Shown here in pieces: positions 37,090 through 47,683 of a stretch of DNA of 64,000 nt. The stretch comes from Anarhynchus alexandrinus (Eukaryota > Chordata > Aves > Charadriiformes > Charadriidae), in contig VUYV01000226.1 of the NCBI GenBank assembly GCA_008711295.1, positions 259,894-323,893 of the forward strand, read 5' to 3'. The translations under genes and the position numbers were made by a program. The notes beneath the pieces were generated by a model. It was given only the letters and a program-made list of their open reading frames with translations, was not told the DNA's origin and did no database searches. Each line of letters starts with the position of its first letter. Positions within the stretch are counted from its first letter, which is position 1.

Positions 37090-37811
37090 AGTCATTATCT
37101 TCAAAAAGTTTATTTAGAACTTTTAGTTACGAAAACACCAAAATAATCCCTAAATATAACTATTTGTAACATATATATACACAAGTAGCTCTCTAATTTA
37201 ACAGTAATGTCAGGACGTGCAGGTGGCCGGGAACAGCACAGCCAGAGTGAGCAATCCAGAGAGCATTTCTAAACAGTCTAAAAACTCCAAACCAAGTCTC
37301 TCCCTTTCTCTCTTTTTTTCTAATCACTGCAGCATTTTTACAGGAATCAGAACTGGAACCTCCTGCAGCTGCACGGGGATAATAATAAAAAGAAAAAGCA
37401 GAAGAGATCGTCCGTTTACCTCTTTACCCGACAAAGTGATCTCAGTGGCTTACGTGAGATCTGAGAGGTAAGCTTGATGCCAGAGAGGCTTGCTTGTTGC
37501 TCGTTGTCTTGTATTTTTATTAATAGGAAGTTAATTATTTTAAGAATGTGAGACAAGAAAGCTATATAATTAATATACACTAAAGAGCAGGAGAGGATTC
37601 TATACAATAATTTAGATGTATTAAATAAATAAAAAATAATAGCAGCCTTCTACAATGCAGGCTACACGTAGGTTTACTTCGGCTTGAAGTACCCTGGTCT
37701 TTAGTACACCTACAGGAACAGACTTGCTCCACAAGTGTTTTAAAGAAACATATCTATAAGATACATACGTAAGAGTGTCTAAGGTTAGGATAATCATTTT
37801 AAAAACACACT
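37090..37811 (-). other. 3' untranslated region of the second HES gene
   Basis: AT-rich sequence runs from the TAA at 37,812-37,814 to just past an AATAAA on the minus strand (37,109-37,114 on the plus strand). In mRNA sense it contains overlapping AUUUA pentamers (AUUUAUUUA, near 37,620-37,634), the core of an AU-rich decay element. It also has one perfect Pumilio-type UGUAUAUA at 37,174-37,181. Both suit the short-lived mRNAs typical of HES genes. The end point is inferred from the poly(A) signal; other AATAAA copies lie within, for example near 37,516, and could give shorter forms. Confidence 0.6.
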
Positions 37812-39720
37812 TTACCACGGTCTCCACATATCTAATGACCCCATTCTAGGGTTGTTATGGGAAAAATTTGGCTGCAGGACCTGTCTGGGAGGTGCAGCAT
37901 CGACCTGGCTGAAAACCGACAGCGACGGCAGCTGGAAGGAATTTTTCGAAGCCTGCTTGTTCTCCGTGGGGTAGAAGCGCTCCTGTGATGGGTTTGTGCC
38001 CCGAGTGCTCCCCTTCGGGCTCAGGGCGCTTTTTGGTGTCAAGAGAGGCTGCTGAGATGGGCTTGAAGACCTCAATGCTGCTTTGCAGGTGTCTTCACCG
38101 GACCTGGGTAGGGATTTCAGCAGGTGGTTTAACAGGCGCGCCCCGAGGGTCTTGTCCATCCACTCGCAGGTGAGGAGGAGGTTGTGCACCTCGTGCATGC
38201 ACTGAATGTACCCAGTGCTGTACCTCTGCTGGGCTTCCAGACCCACTTTGGTGTCAGCTGCATTGGAGAGGAGACAAGGGGAGTTGGTGAGCGGGTAAAA
38301 GCTGCCCAGCACGTTTCTGCTGAAGAGCATTCACCAGGTTCCCCTCTGCCAGGGCTCCCGGGGGGCTCGTTGGCTGTGCTGGCTGTGGGCTGAGTGAGCT
38401 CTACTGTAAGGTGAATCCAACCAGGGAAGTGGTGGAATCACCATCCCTGGAGGTATTTAAAGGACGGGTAGACGTGGTGCTTAGGGACATGGTTTAGTGG
38501 TGTTTTGGGCAGTGTTAGGTTAGTGGCTGGACTCAATGATCTTAAAGGTCCCTTCCAACCTAGAGGATTCTATGGATCGCCTGCAGGGCGCAGGGAGAAG
38601 GTGATGCAGGGCATGAGGCGTCCAGGCAGGCAGCTCTCGTGTCCTGCTGCCCACCACCAAGGACAAAACTAGACCAAAACGCAGAAAGCGACTCTGGAAG
38701 GAAAAATCCTTCCGTGGGTTAAGCAGTGCCCGGCTCCATCTCCCCATCTAGTGGAGAAAGCCAAACTCAAGCGGCAGCCAGGGGCCTCAACAGGTTTGAA
38801 AGATGCTTTCGCCAAACTGCCAGCGGGTTAAACCTGCTGGCACCCCCCTGCCCCGGCGCTGCCCGCGCTCGCAGGGTGGGGGGACAGGGCACTCACCCAT
38901 CAGCTTGCTGCTCTGGATGTTCTGGAGGTGCTTCACCGTCATTTCGAGGATGTCTGCTTTTTCCAGTTTAGACTGCTGATGAGGAAAGAGCGCGGCAGTT
39001 AGAGGCAATGAAGGATTTGTACCATGCCCAGTTTCTCAAAAGAGTGAGACACTCCAACAACAAAACAATCCCCCACCAGCAAAAGGACAAAAAGCAGCAT
39101 AAAACCCAGCACTTACATCCAGATGAAATGCACCCACAACAGTCTCCTTCAGCTGGTCCAAGCAGTTATTAATCCTTTCCCTTCGCTTCCGCTCAATGAG
39201 GGGTTTCCTTAACTGGCAGGGAAAAGAAAAGGAGAAGGAAAAATTGCAGTTGGTATTTTTTCTTCCTCTCCCTGCTGCCGTTCAGTGAGGGGTGAGGGCC
39301 CCATCCCCGGCACAGGGTGACGCGGTCCTTGGTGGGAACAAGATATGGATGTAGAGTGCGCCCTCTCCAGCTCTGATCATGGCCTGACCCTTAGATGGTA
39401 TGAGCTCTCAATTCTCTCACTTCCAGTCATTTTAAGCAGAGTTTACCCAAATGAAACAGAGAAGCACCTTTCTAAGGCGGAGAAAGAAAGCAGGAGAAGC
39501 ACCCACATGGCTTAAATTCAGAGAAAGCATCTTTATAATAAGAGCAAAAAAAATTATCCCCTTTCTCTTTCCTAGAAGCAGTGCCCGTAGCCCCAGTACC
39601 CATCTTTCATGTGCCACACGTGGGGCTGCCGCTGGCACGCGTGGGAGCAGCAGCGCAGAGGGGACCTACCTTCCTCTCCTCCTTGGTGCTGGTGAGCTTG
39701 TGGGTGGCTGCAGCGGTCAT
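37812..39720 (-). CDS. HES family bHLH-Orange WRPW repressor, hes8/her8-like (4 exons)
   Basis: Exons are 39,670-39,720, 39,117-39,212, 38,897-38,975 and 37,812-38,257. All introns are GT-AG (457, 141 and 639 bases) and the join gives 223 residues plus TAA. The basic region is KPLIERKRRERIN (residues 20-32) with the family proline. Helix-loop-helix extends to about residue 70 (CLDQLKETVVGAF, SKLEKADILEMTVKHLQNI). The Orange domain is at about 86-125 (YSTGYIQCMHEVHNLLL, LLNHLLKSLP). A Ser/Pro-rich linker leads to the C-terminal WRPW at 220-223, the Groucho/TLE recruiter. Intron positions and phases (0, 0, 1) equal those of HES6 in this window. The loop is two residues longer than in HES6 and shorter than in HES1 or HES5. 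By recall it best fits her8/hes8 of fish and frog, or the gene called HES6-2 in chick. The expected role is a nuclear, Groucho-dependent repressor in neural progenitors. The exon 3 acceptor is a CAGCAG tandem site, so one Gln is optional. The gene name is uncertain; the gene itself is not. Confidence 0.92.
38417..38577 (+). mobile_element. CR1 LINE 3' fragment in intron 3 of the second HES gene
   Basis: About 160 bases match the same 3' segment as the larger CR1 at 29.9-30.8 kb (gaagtggtggaatcaccatc, then gatcttaaaggtcccttcc, then attctatgg). It lies in plus orientation, antisense to the host gene, wholly inside the 639-base intron 3 (38,258-38,896). It is a severely 5'-truncated insertion with no coding capacity. 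Confidence 0.92.
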
Positions 39721-39839
39721 TGTAATCCAGCCTGCCCGCACCGGTGGGATGGGACGGGATGGGATGGGCTGGAGGTACTCGGGCGGTGGGTCGCTCCCGT
39801 TCCCCACGGGCTCTTTGCTGCTCCGCTGCTCCTCCGCTG

Positions 39840-39942
39840 TATTTATAACCCAGAATTAGCATGTGAAAGGGGACTTGCCTTGGCGGGACTTCTTTTCCCA
39901 CACGAGGGGTCGAGCCCGGAGGTTTGTGGCCATCAATCAAAG
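39840..39942 (-). promoter_or_regulatory. Core promoter of second HES gene: TATA box, octamer/SOX composite, RBPJ-like and TCF-like sites
   Basis: Reading on the minus strand, TATAAATA lies at 39,847-39,840, about 127 bases above the ATG. Seven bases further up is an octamer variant, ATGCTAAT (39,862-39,855). With its upstream half-site the 15-mer at 39,869-39,855 reads CTTTCACATGCTAAT, agreeing with the SOX2-POU composite consensus at 13 of 15 positions. TGTGGGAA (39,902-39,895) is a perfect match to the RBPJ/CSL site of Notch-responsive genes. CTTTGAT (39,942-39,936) is a TCF/LEF-type core. The TATA box and octamer are unambiguous strings; use of the other sites is inference. Confidence 0.7.
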
Positions 39943-42900
39943 CTGACAGGTCACTGCTTCTTTTCAATGACCACGCCGGCCCCCCCAAACGGCGACAGAT
40001 GTCCAGCCTCCGACGCCGGGCTGTGGAGGGCTCTTTTGTTAGGGAAGAAGGGAAGGAAAATGGGCGCGCTCTGAGCAGCTTGCACGGCTCCTCGCTCAAT
40101 TTGCACAGATTCCCAGGGAGGAAAACAATAGCCGGGAAGCGGTTGAGTTACACCTGGGAAAATGCCTTCTACCCATCTTTTTTCCCTTCCATCTCCTCGA
40201 AGCAGTGCCTCTTTTTACCTGCTAACCCAAGCCCCAGCCGTTTTACATCTTTGAAGCAGCCTCTTAATTTAATAATAGTGTACTTGAGCTAGGAGTTCCT
40301 GCTCCCAGGAATTATTATTACGAGGTAATGATGATCGATTAAAAACTGTTGACAGCAGACGCCCGTAGGAACATTGTTTCCATCACAGAAATCCTCTAGG
40401 GAAAACACGAGAACTTTATTTACCTCTCGGGAATCCGAATTCTCTGTTGCACACGGATGGATGTAGGAAATAGGCGACTCTTCTAGTTTTTGGAATGTGT
40501 AGAATTTAATGTTAAACTTACAGGCCGTTGCAGATGCAAACGAACCAAGAGGTGGGTTAGTTCTGTGGGATTTTTACTTCTTTGATTATTCCCCCCCTCC
40601 GTGCTGCAAGGAGGCGAGGGTGGCTTTGGGGGGAAGGGTGTTTTTGTGTTTGCTCCTCTGAAATGCTAGTGCAGAAGCAGACGGGCCTTTGGAGGAGACT
40701 TGGCACAGGATGAGAATGCACTTTTATGCTTCCTCACTTCTGCCTGGTCCGGGGTGGGGGGAGTACGAAGGTGTTTTTCATGACTGTGCTTTTGCTTTCT
40801 GACAGTTGCTTTGCTAATGAGCAGGATTTGGCAGCGTCCTGTTGAGTCCCACAGGTGAAGCCCTTTGGGTTGGTGTCGAATGTGTCACCTTATTGAAATG
40901 GAAAAGAAGCGGCCGCAGCGGTTCAGAAGCACCGCGAGCCGCCCCGATCTGCCGGTGGGATTTCCCAGCACCGCATAGCGCGGCGGTGGCCGTGGAGCCC
41001 TCTCTCCCCCTCCTCCAGCCGTGGGTGGGGATGTACCCCGGAGATAAAAGCGAGGACATTGCGTCCCTTGCTTAAACGCCATGTGGGTGGGTGTTTGCCC
41101 GTGTGTAAATGCAAACATACTTGCAGCGTGTCTGTGCGCCCTGCCGCCTGGGCTCACCGTGAAATCCTGTCCCCAGCCGTGCTCTCTTGCAGGCAGAGGT
41201 GGTTTGTCAGTCCAGTGCAGAGCTGGGCAGCAGTTGCCCGCTTTTATAAGCGCCCCACTTGGCAAGGGCCCTGGAAGGGCTGGCGTGGTTGTTGCGCTGG
41301 AAGAGGATGGTTTGGGAGGGGAAGGTTAATAACTTGTCCTTTGTGCCAGGTAAAGGGAGCGGGGATGGGCTCCTCATCTCAGGTGCGTCCCCAGCATGGA
41401 CAGCGAAAGGATGTCCAACCGCTCTGCTCTGCGTGGGCACCCCTCGCCTCAGCCAGCCCCGGCTGCGCACAAGTGAAGACTCCGTTGGTTTTTCAAGCTT
41501 TTTCCAGCCCGCTCGGGGAAGTGGAGCATTGCTGGTATTTATAAATGGCATAGCTGAGGTGTCCATACCGGCACATGGCTCCAGCAGCCCAGCGCGGAAG
41601 GGGCGGCGGGCGGGCTGGGGTAGGGCTCTGCCCTGTGCATGGGTAGGGGGGCATGGGGCGGGCGCACCCCTGGCTCTGGGCGGTTTGCTAGCGTGCTCCA
41701 GGCTGGAAGAACCTGCCCATCACCTGGGCACACAGCTTCCAGCCAGGTTTGGCTTGGACGGTGGAGGGGGAAGAGGAGAAGTCCCCCGTCTCCCCGCCAG
41801 ACACTGATCCACCAGCCCCTTGTGCAGGAAGAGGCACCTTCCCAAGGCAGTCAGGGCAGCAGGGGGAAGCCTGAGACCACCTTGGCTCCTGGCCCAGCCG
41901 AGCATGGCAGAGGTGTCAGAGAATGCAGAATTGCCTAAAAGCTCTGAAAAACATGTCCTGTGCCCATTGGCATCCCTCCCTGGCCAGGCACGGCTGCAGG
42001 GTGCTGTGTGTGCCCCCCCATCTTAGGTGGCCCAGGGGCTGGCCAGCCCCAGCGCCACCAGGAAAGGTCTCTCTGGTCTCTGTGGTGGTGGCACCTCCTC
42101 CCTCGCCCTCCCTTTCCTCCTTGGCCTGGACTTGCTGCTTCTGCCTTATTGTCCCTCCTGCTTTCCTCACTCTTCAAGGTGCCAAGCTGCCGGGCGAGGG
42201 GGATGCTCTGCAAGACGGTGGCACGCCGGCTTCCCCGGCAAAGCTACTTCCATCATGAAGCAAAGGAGGCGGTGGGTGCCAGGGACAGCCGGGTGTGATG
42301 GGGGGGCCAAGGACTGCCCGGTGGCCCCCGGTTCCCAGCCAGGGTCCGTGCCCAGCAGGGCAGCTGAGCCCCCCGCCTCGGGGGGTGAGACCCTTGGCTC
42401 GCCCGCTGGCGTCTGCTCTGGGTGAGCTCATTTCAAGGTTCATTTGTAAGACAGCACCACAGTGAAAAAGAAGAGCAGCTTTTGCTGTAAACAGTTATTT
42501 TACACCTCTCAGTCGGGGCAAAGGCCTTTATTTTGGAGGCGGGGGGGTGTGGGCGGGAGAGCTGCCCTGGCTTTGGGGGAAGGCTGACATCTGTGCTGGG
42601 GATTGTAGGGACCCAACGGGCCAATGCAAATGAGCATTAAAGGGAGCTTTCTGCAAATTCCCGCTTTCCTTTTGCATTGCCCACTGCCAGGTTTCACTGA
42701 AAAGGGGATTCTCCTTCATAAACAAAGCCTCCCTTTTTTCCTGGGCTTTCCAAAAAAAAAAAAAAAACAGAAAGAGAAAGGGTTCAGCGCTGCTTGGAGT
42801 TTTCTTTTTTGCTATTTGTCTACATTTCACACCCCGGAGAAAGAAAACAACTTTTAACATCTGTTCCTGCACTTTTTAAGAAGGAAAGAAAGGCTCTTGA

Positions 42901-45900
42901 AAAGCAGGAAAGTGTGGCAGATGTTGGCAGGTTCCCTCCGACGCAGATGTCTTGCTCCGAAGAAAACTTTCTTTGGGGATTGGCGGCCGGGGCTCCTCTT
43001 TGACTCAGGACACGCGACTGCCTAGCGAAGGAAGGGACGTGGGAAAGCGCCAGCGAACAAAAGAGCTTATTCAAACAAACCTGAGAGCCGTGAACAATCT
43101 AATAACCAGCAGAGAAATGGTCAGCGGCCCCCGGCCCTGCTGGGGAGGGGTTCGGGGCAGCCGCAGGCCACGGGACGAGGGAATTTTGCCGCGTCCCCGG
43201 GGTTGCGAGCAGGGGTGTCCCCTCCTCGCCCCCCGCCTGCTCCCTCTGGGGCATCCAACGCGGGGCTTTGGCCAAGGGCTGTCCTTCTGGAGGTGCTAAA
43301 TGGTCTCAGCTGGTCGGCTGGTCCTGCTGCGCGGGAGCTGGCTGCCCCATGGCGGCAGCAGAGGAGATGGAGGGCAGGTACCTGCAGGGTGGCTGTCCCG
43401 GGCTGTCCCACACCCACCGGCCAAGGCAGTGGGAGAGGAGCAACTACAGGAAAGCCAGGATGTCTTTAGTTAAGCTTTTAAACAAAAGGTTCTGCCAAGA
43501 TAACGATTAAAAAAAACCCAAACCCAACCCTATTGACTAGGACCAGTTGGAAGATCCTTGTGAAACTGATTTTGAGGAAAGGAGATTTTTTTTAATGGAA
43601 AGCAAAAATATTGAGAGAAAAAAGTATTTTCTGTGAACCTTTCGTTCACCCTCTCCCCTTCTCTCTGACTGGTAAAATAAAATGATTTTAAAATAAGTTT
43701 TTGCCATGAAAGCTGGTAATATTTCTGTTTAGGCACTTCATAGGAAAAAAGTGAGAAGCCTGGAGAAAAGGGAGCATAGCCAAGAAAATTCCCATAAGAG
43801 AGTAACTAATTCTGGTTTGCCGTTAAAGCTGAGGAGCTCTGTGATTATTCCTCTAATTCCTCCAAGTTTTGTTCTGCCTCATCTCTGTCCCAGTCCATTT
43901 TCTCTGGGCTCTGGGCAGGGCAGAGCCACTCCTGCCGGCTGGGCTGCCTTATGCTGGGGCAGCTCTGCCTCTTCCCTGCTTGGAGCTGGAGGGGAAAGCC
44001 TGGTCAGATGGAGCTGCTTTGCCTCTTTGGAGGTCAAGCACTGGGGCGAGCTGCCCAAACGCTTGCTGTGGGTGTCCCCTGTGTTTCTTCTGTCAGCAGA
44101 GACCACCCTGCACAGTGACTGGGAAGCAGGAGCCATCCCGGCTGTGCTGAGGAGCCCCATGCTGCAGGAAGGATGCTGTGTGTCACCAGAGATCTGTGTG
44201 CCCACCCAGGCCGGTCCTTCCTGTGACTTGGGGTGATGCTGTGGACACCAGCTCCCAACCCAGAAGGGAGTCACCAGAAGGGCTGTACAGTGCTGGAGTG
44301 GCCCCTGAGTCCAACCCAGGCACCTAGCTGGTTAACAAAATGGCCTTGTTAACCCGCTGAGCCTTTTGCAGGGATGGATATGCTGTGGGAGAGTGGGGGA
44401 GAGATGAGCAGGTGCTCCTGAGAGCTGCCCACTCTGCTGCACATGTGGTTTGCAGCAGGACCAGTCCATCCCTTTTCCTTTCCAGGCTGGGGATGCATCT
44501 GGACTGGAATCGTCCCCAGTTAAGAGACTGCTTGCCCCTCTTCTGAGGCATCTCTGCTGGCTGCGTGTGGGACCATGGGTCCCTGGCTGCAGGAGGTGGC
44601 AGTGGGCAGAGGTGCTCGAGGTGTCCTGCCCCATCCAGCACTCCCAGCCGCGTGTGGGTTTGCGGGGTCTGCTTTTATTACAGCAGCTTTGCTTTCGGCA
44701 CACGCAGTAACGCGGGGTTTGTGTAGCCAGGAGCCAAGTGTGGGCTGGGGAGCCGCGGGAGCGGGCAGGGTAAGGTGGGGGCATCGGCACGGGGAGTGGG
44801 TCGGCCCTGATGTGCAACCTCCCCGCACCCTCTGCACCCACGCTCTGCTCCCTCCCTCGGGGACGGGCTCCAGACCCGCCTTGCCATAAGCAAACACTCA
44901 CCCAGGAGAGGCTGTTTTTACAGGGGCTTTAGTCATTACGAATAAAGAGGTGTTTGTCTGGGTTTTTCAGAAGGTCAGTTCTGGTACAAGTTTGAGGTTT
45001 AAAAATGAGGGGTAAAGCTCTCCTTTACAAGGTTTAAATCTGGAGGTTTCTTGACAGCTGTAAATCCCAAGCAGCCCGTCCCGAAGCCCTGTGTCGCCCA
45101 GGGGTGGTTTGCTCCCAAAATGTTACAGCAGGAAAGGAATGCGAGGAGCAGCAGGACATGCCAGCACGGTGACTGGCCGTGCCGGGTCCGGAGGGCGCAG
45201 GCGGTGCCTGGGCAGGCAGGCTGGCTGCCGGCACGGCACGCAGGCAGGTAAACCGCAGCCTCTCCGAGATTACTCACTGTTGGATTGCCCCGGGGGGACC
45301 GGGGCTACGTCTCCAGACTGGCCTCGGTTCAGGATGCTGTACCCGCCATGTCCCATCTCAGGCTGGTGCAGTAGGGAGCGCAGCGGGACTGTGTGTCCTG
45401 CAGCCCGGCCAGGGCGGGAGAGCACTGGAGATAAGCTGGGGCAGAAAAGCAAAAGGTGATTTATCTGCACTTGGGGCATGGAGAAGAGCATTTGCAGTCA
45501 TTTGCTATTATAAGGAGAATCGGCTGAGAGCGCAGCCCTGATGCAGCAGGCGCCATCCATGATGGGACAGGGGTTGAAGGCACCATCAGAGCTTGCAGTG
45601 AGGGGAGCTGCGGCTGCGCTGGGGAAGGCTGCTCCAGACACCCTTTGCGTTGGAAGACTGTATCAGTTAAATCCTTGGGGCCAGGGTGACACTGTCTGTA
45701 GCAGGAAAGCGTTTTTGGCAGAGGGCTGGGAGGAGATGGGGTTTGTGGCTGGGCGAGAGTTGTGTGGCAAGCGGGGAAGAGGCAGAAGGGATCTGGGAGA
45801 TGAGTCTTGATGTCTATGGACAAGTGGTGGCCTCTCAAGACAACGTCCTATGCAATTCACCATGGCGCAGACAGGGGTAGGAGCACAGGTGGAGGTTCAC

Positions 45901-46737
45901 CTGCTCCAAGTACATTTACAGGTGGAGAGAGAGAGGACATGTATGGCATTGGACAGTGCTACATGCAGTATTTTCGTCATAGGGGAAGTCCAGCTCCAGA
46001 AGTAGAATTGGACATCTTCTGGAAATTCTGTCGACATGTCTCAATCCATCTCCTTCACTGAGCACACCAAACCTCACCAGCCCCAGCTCAGCTTCCTCAG
46101 TACCAGCTGGCTCTACCGTCTTCGGGAGTGGACTCCTGGGACAGGAAATAATTACAAGCCTGGTACAAGCTGAGTAATTCTCAGCTTTTATTTCACACAC
46201 CCCCATCCAGCCTTCGTGTTAAGGATCAGCTGATGCTCCTGTCATTGCTCAAGACTTCTCCTGTCTGGTGGGTTAGCAGCTCCCGGCCCCGGAGGAAGTC
46301 TTATCTGCTGCTTCGCAGCCAGAAAGCTGCTGCTTGCAACACAGCTCCTAGGCCAAGAGCGCCTTATAGGAAGAAGAAAATCTGATAAGCCGTGTGGGTG
46401 GTGACAGGCTGATAAAGGTTAGCCCCTTGCCTGTGCTGAAGCGGTGGTACGAGGGGGTGGAGAGGTCCAAGCTTGGTGGAGAGGGTGTAGGGGGCTCTGA
46501 GGGAGCGTTCAAGGGAGTTCTTGAACTTTCCTCATGGGGCATCCCAGGAGCTGTTTCCCTCAGGAGGGCAGCTCTGGGCTTTCTCACACTCTGTGTGTGT
46601 GTAGTGTTACCAGATGTTCCCTGATAACGAGCCTCATTTATAATGCAGCAAGTGCTTGGCTTATTCAGTAAGCTTTACTTTCACAGCAGCACGAGTGCCT
46701 GGCTCCCCAAAAGCCAGAACCCAGGGCTCAGCACCCC

Positions 46738-46853
46738 TATCCCAGCCCCTGCCCATCCTGTATCCCAGCCCCTGCACATCCCATATACCCATCCCCTGCC
46801 CATCCCGTATCCCAGCCCCTGCACATCCCATATCCCAGCCCCTGCTCATCCCA
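46738..46853. repeat. Minisatellite, five units of 23-24 bp
   Basis: Five tandem units of the form tatcccagcccctgcNcatccca lie here. Unit 3 is 24 bases (tatacccatcccctg...) and the others are 23. Units differ at one to three positions, mainly the base after cctgc and the last two. It is C-rich on the plus strand. The array has no coding role. Confidence 0.92.
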
Positions 46854-47683
46854 CACAGCCTGTTTCTTCTTAGCTTCTCAGTTCCCAAGGCCACAGAGAG
46901 ATCTGGGTTAAGTTTCACCTTTGTGAGACAAATATCTCTTCTGTGACTGTGAGTAAATGTGGCTTTCGTCACGGCTTGGCCACGTGCCAGTAGCAGATTT
47001 CTTTTTATAGCGCGCGTGTATACGTGTACTGACACCACATCCTGACCCCCTGACACAAAATACCTCGTCAGCGCGAACGAGGCCGGTCACCGTTAATGCT
47101 CCTCAGGGAGAGTGACTTGCAGCCCTCCTGCTGGCACGTTGTCCTGCGCTGTGGGCACATTGGCCATTGCTGCGGGGGACAGCAGGATGGCCGGGAGGGC
47201 ACTGGGCTTATCAGCAGCGTTTCCTATGTGCCGCTGGTTTCGGGTGCTGCAGGGCTGGGATTGCAGCACCCGAGGAAGTGGGGAAACGCTCGCTTGGGGT
47301 TTTTTTTGCACTTGGTGGTTCAGCCTCGGTGTAGCCCGGCTGCTGCTGGGACAGCAGAAAACACACGGGTTTAGGATGGGAGGGTGCGAGCCGCAGCGGC
47401 TCTGGTCTTTGTGAGCCATATCGTGGGCCTGGATTGTACATAAAAATCACATCCTGATCTCTAAGCTATTTTTTTTTGTATCCGTATTGCTATATCTAAA
47501 TTCTTTAACAATTAAAGCAAAAAGTTTTATACTGCTTTTTGTTTTACAAATACTCTCTGGTTTTAACCATATCTCTCTCCACTTTAGTTTATTCATGTTT
47601 TTTTTCTTTCCAAATATATCTAGGAGACTCTCCTTTTTATAGGGATGAGGATTTCTTATTCCTTTGGAGGAACCAAAGGGTGT

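Noticed and set aside
41259..41807. 182-codon plus-strand frame in GC-rich DNA
   Set aside because: Low-complexity Ala/Gly/Leu/Ser composition, no family resemblance, and overlapping long frames on the other strand.
46643..46946. Repeat array considered as CRISPR-like
   Set aside because: Units are contiguous without unique spacers and the genome is vertebrate, so it is a minisatellite.
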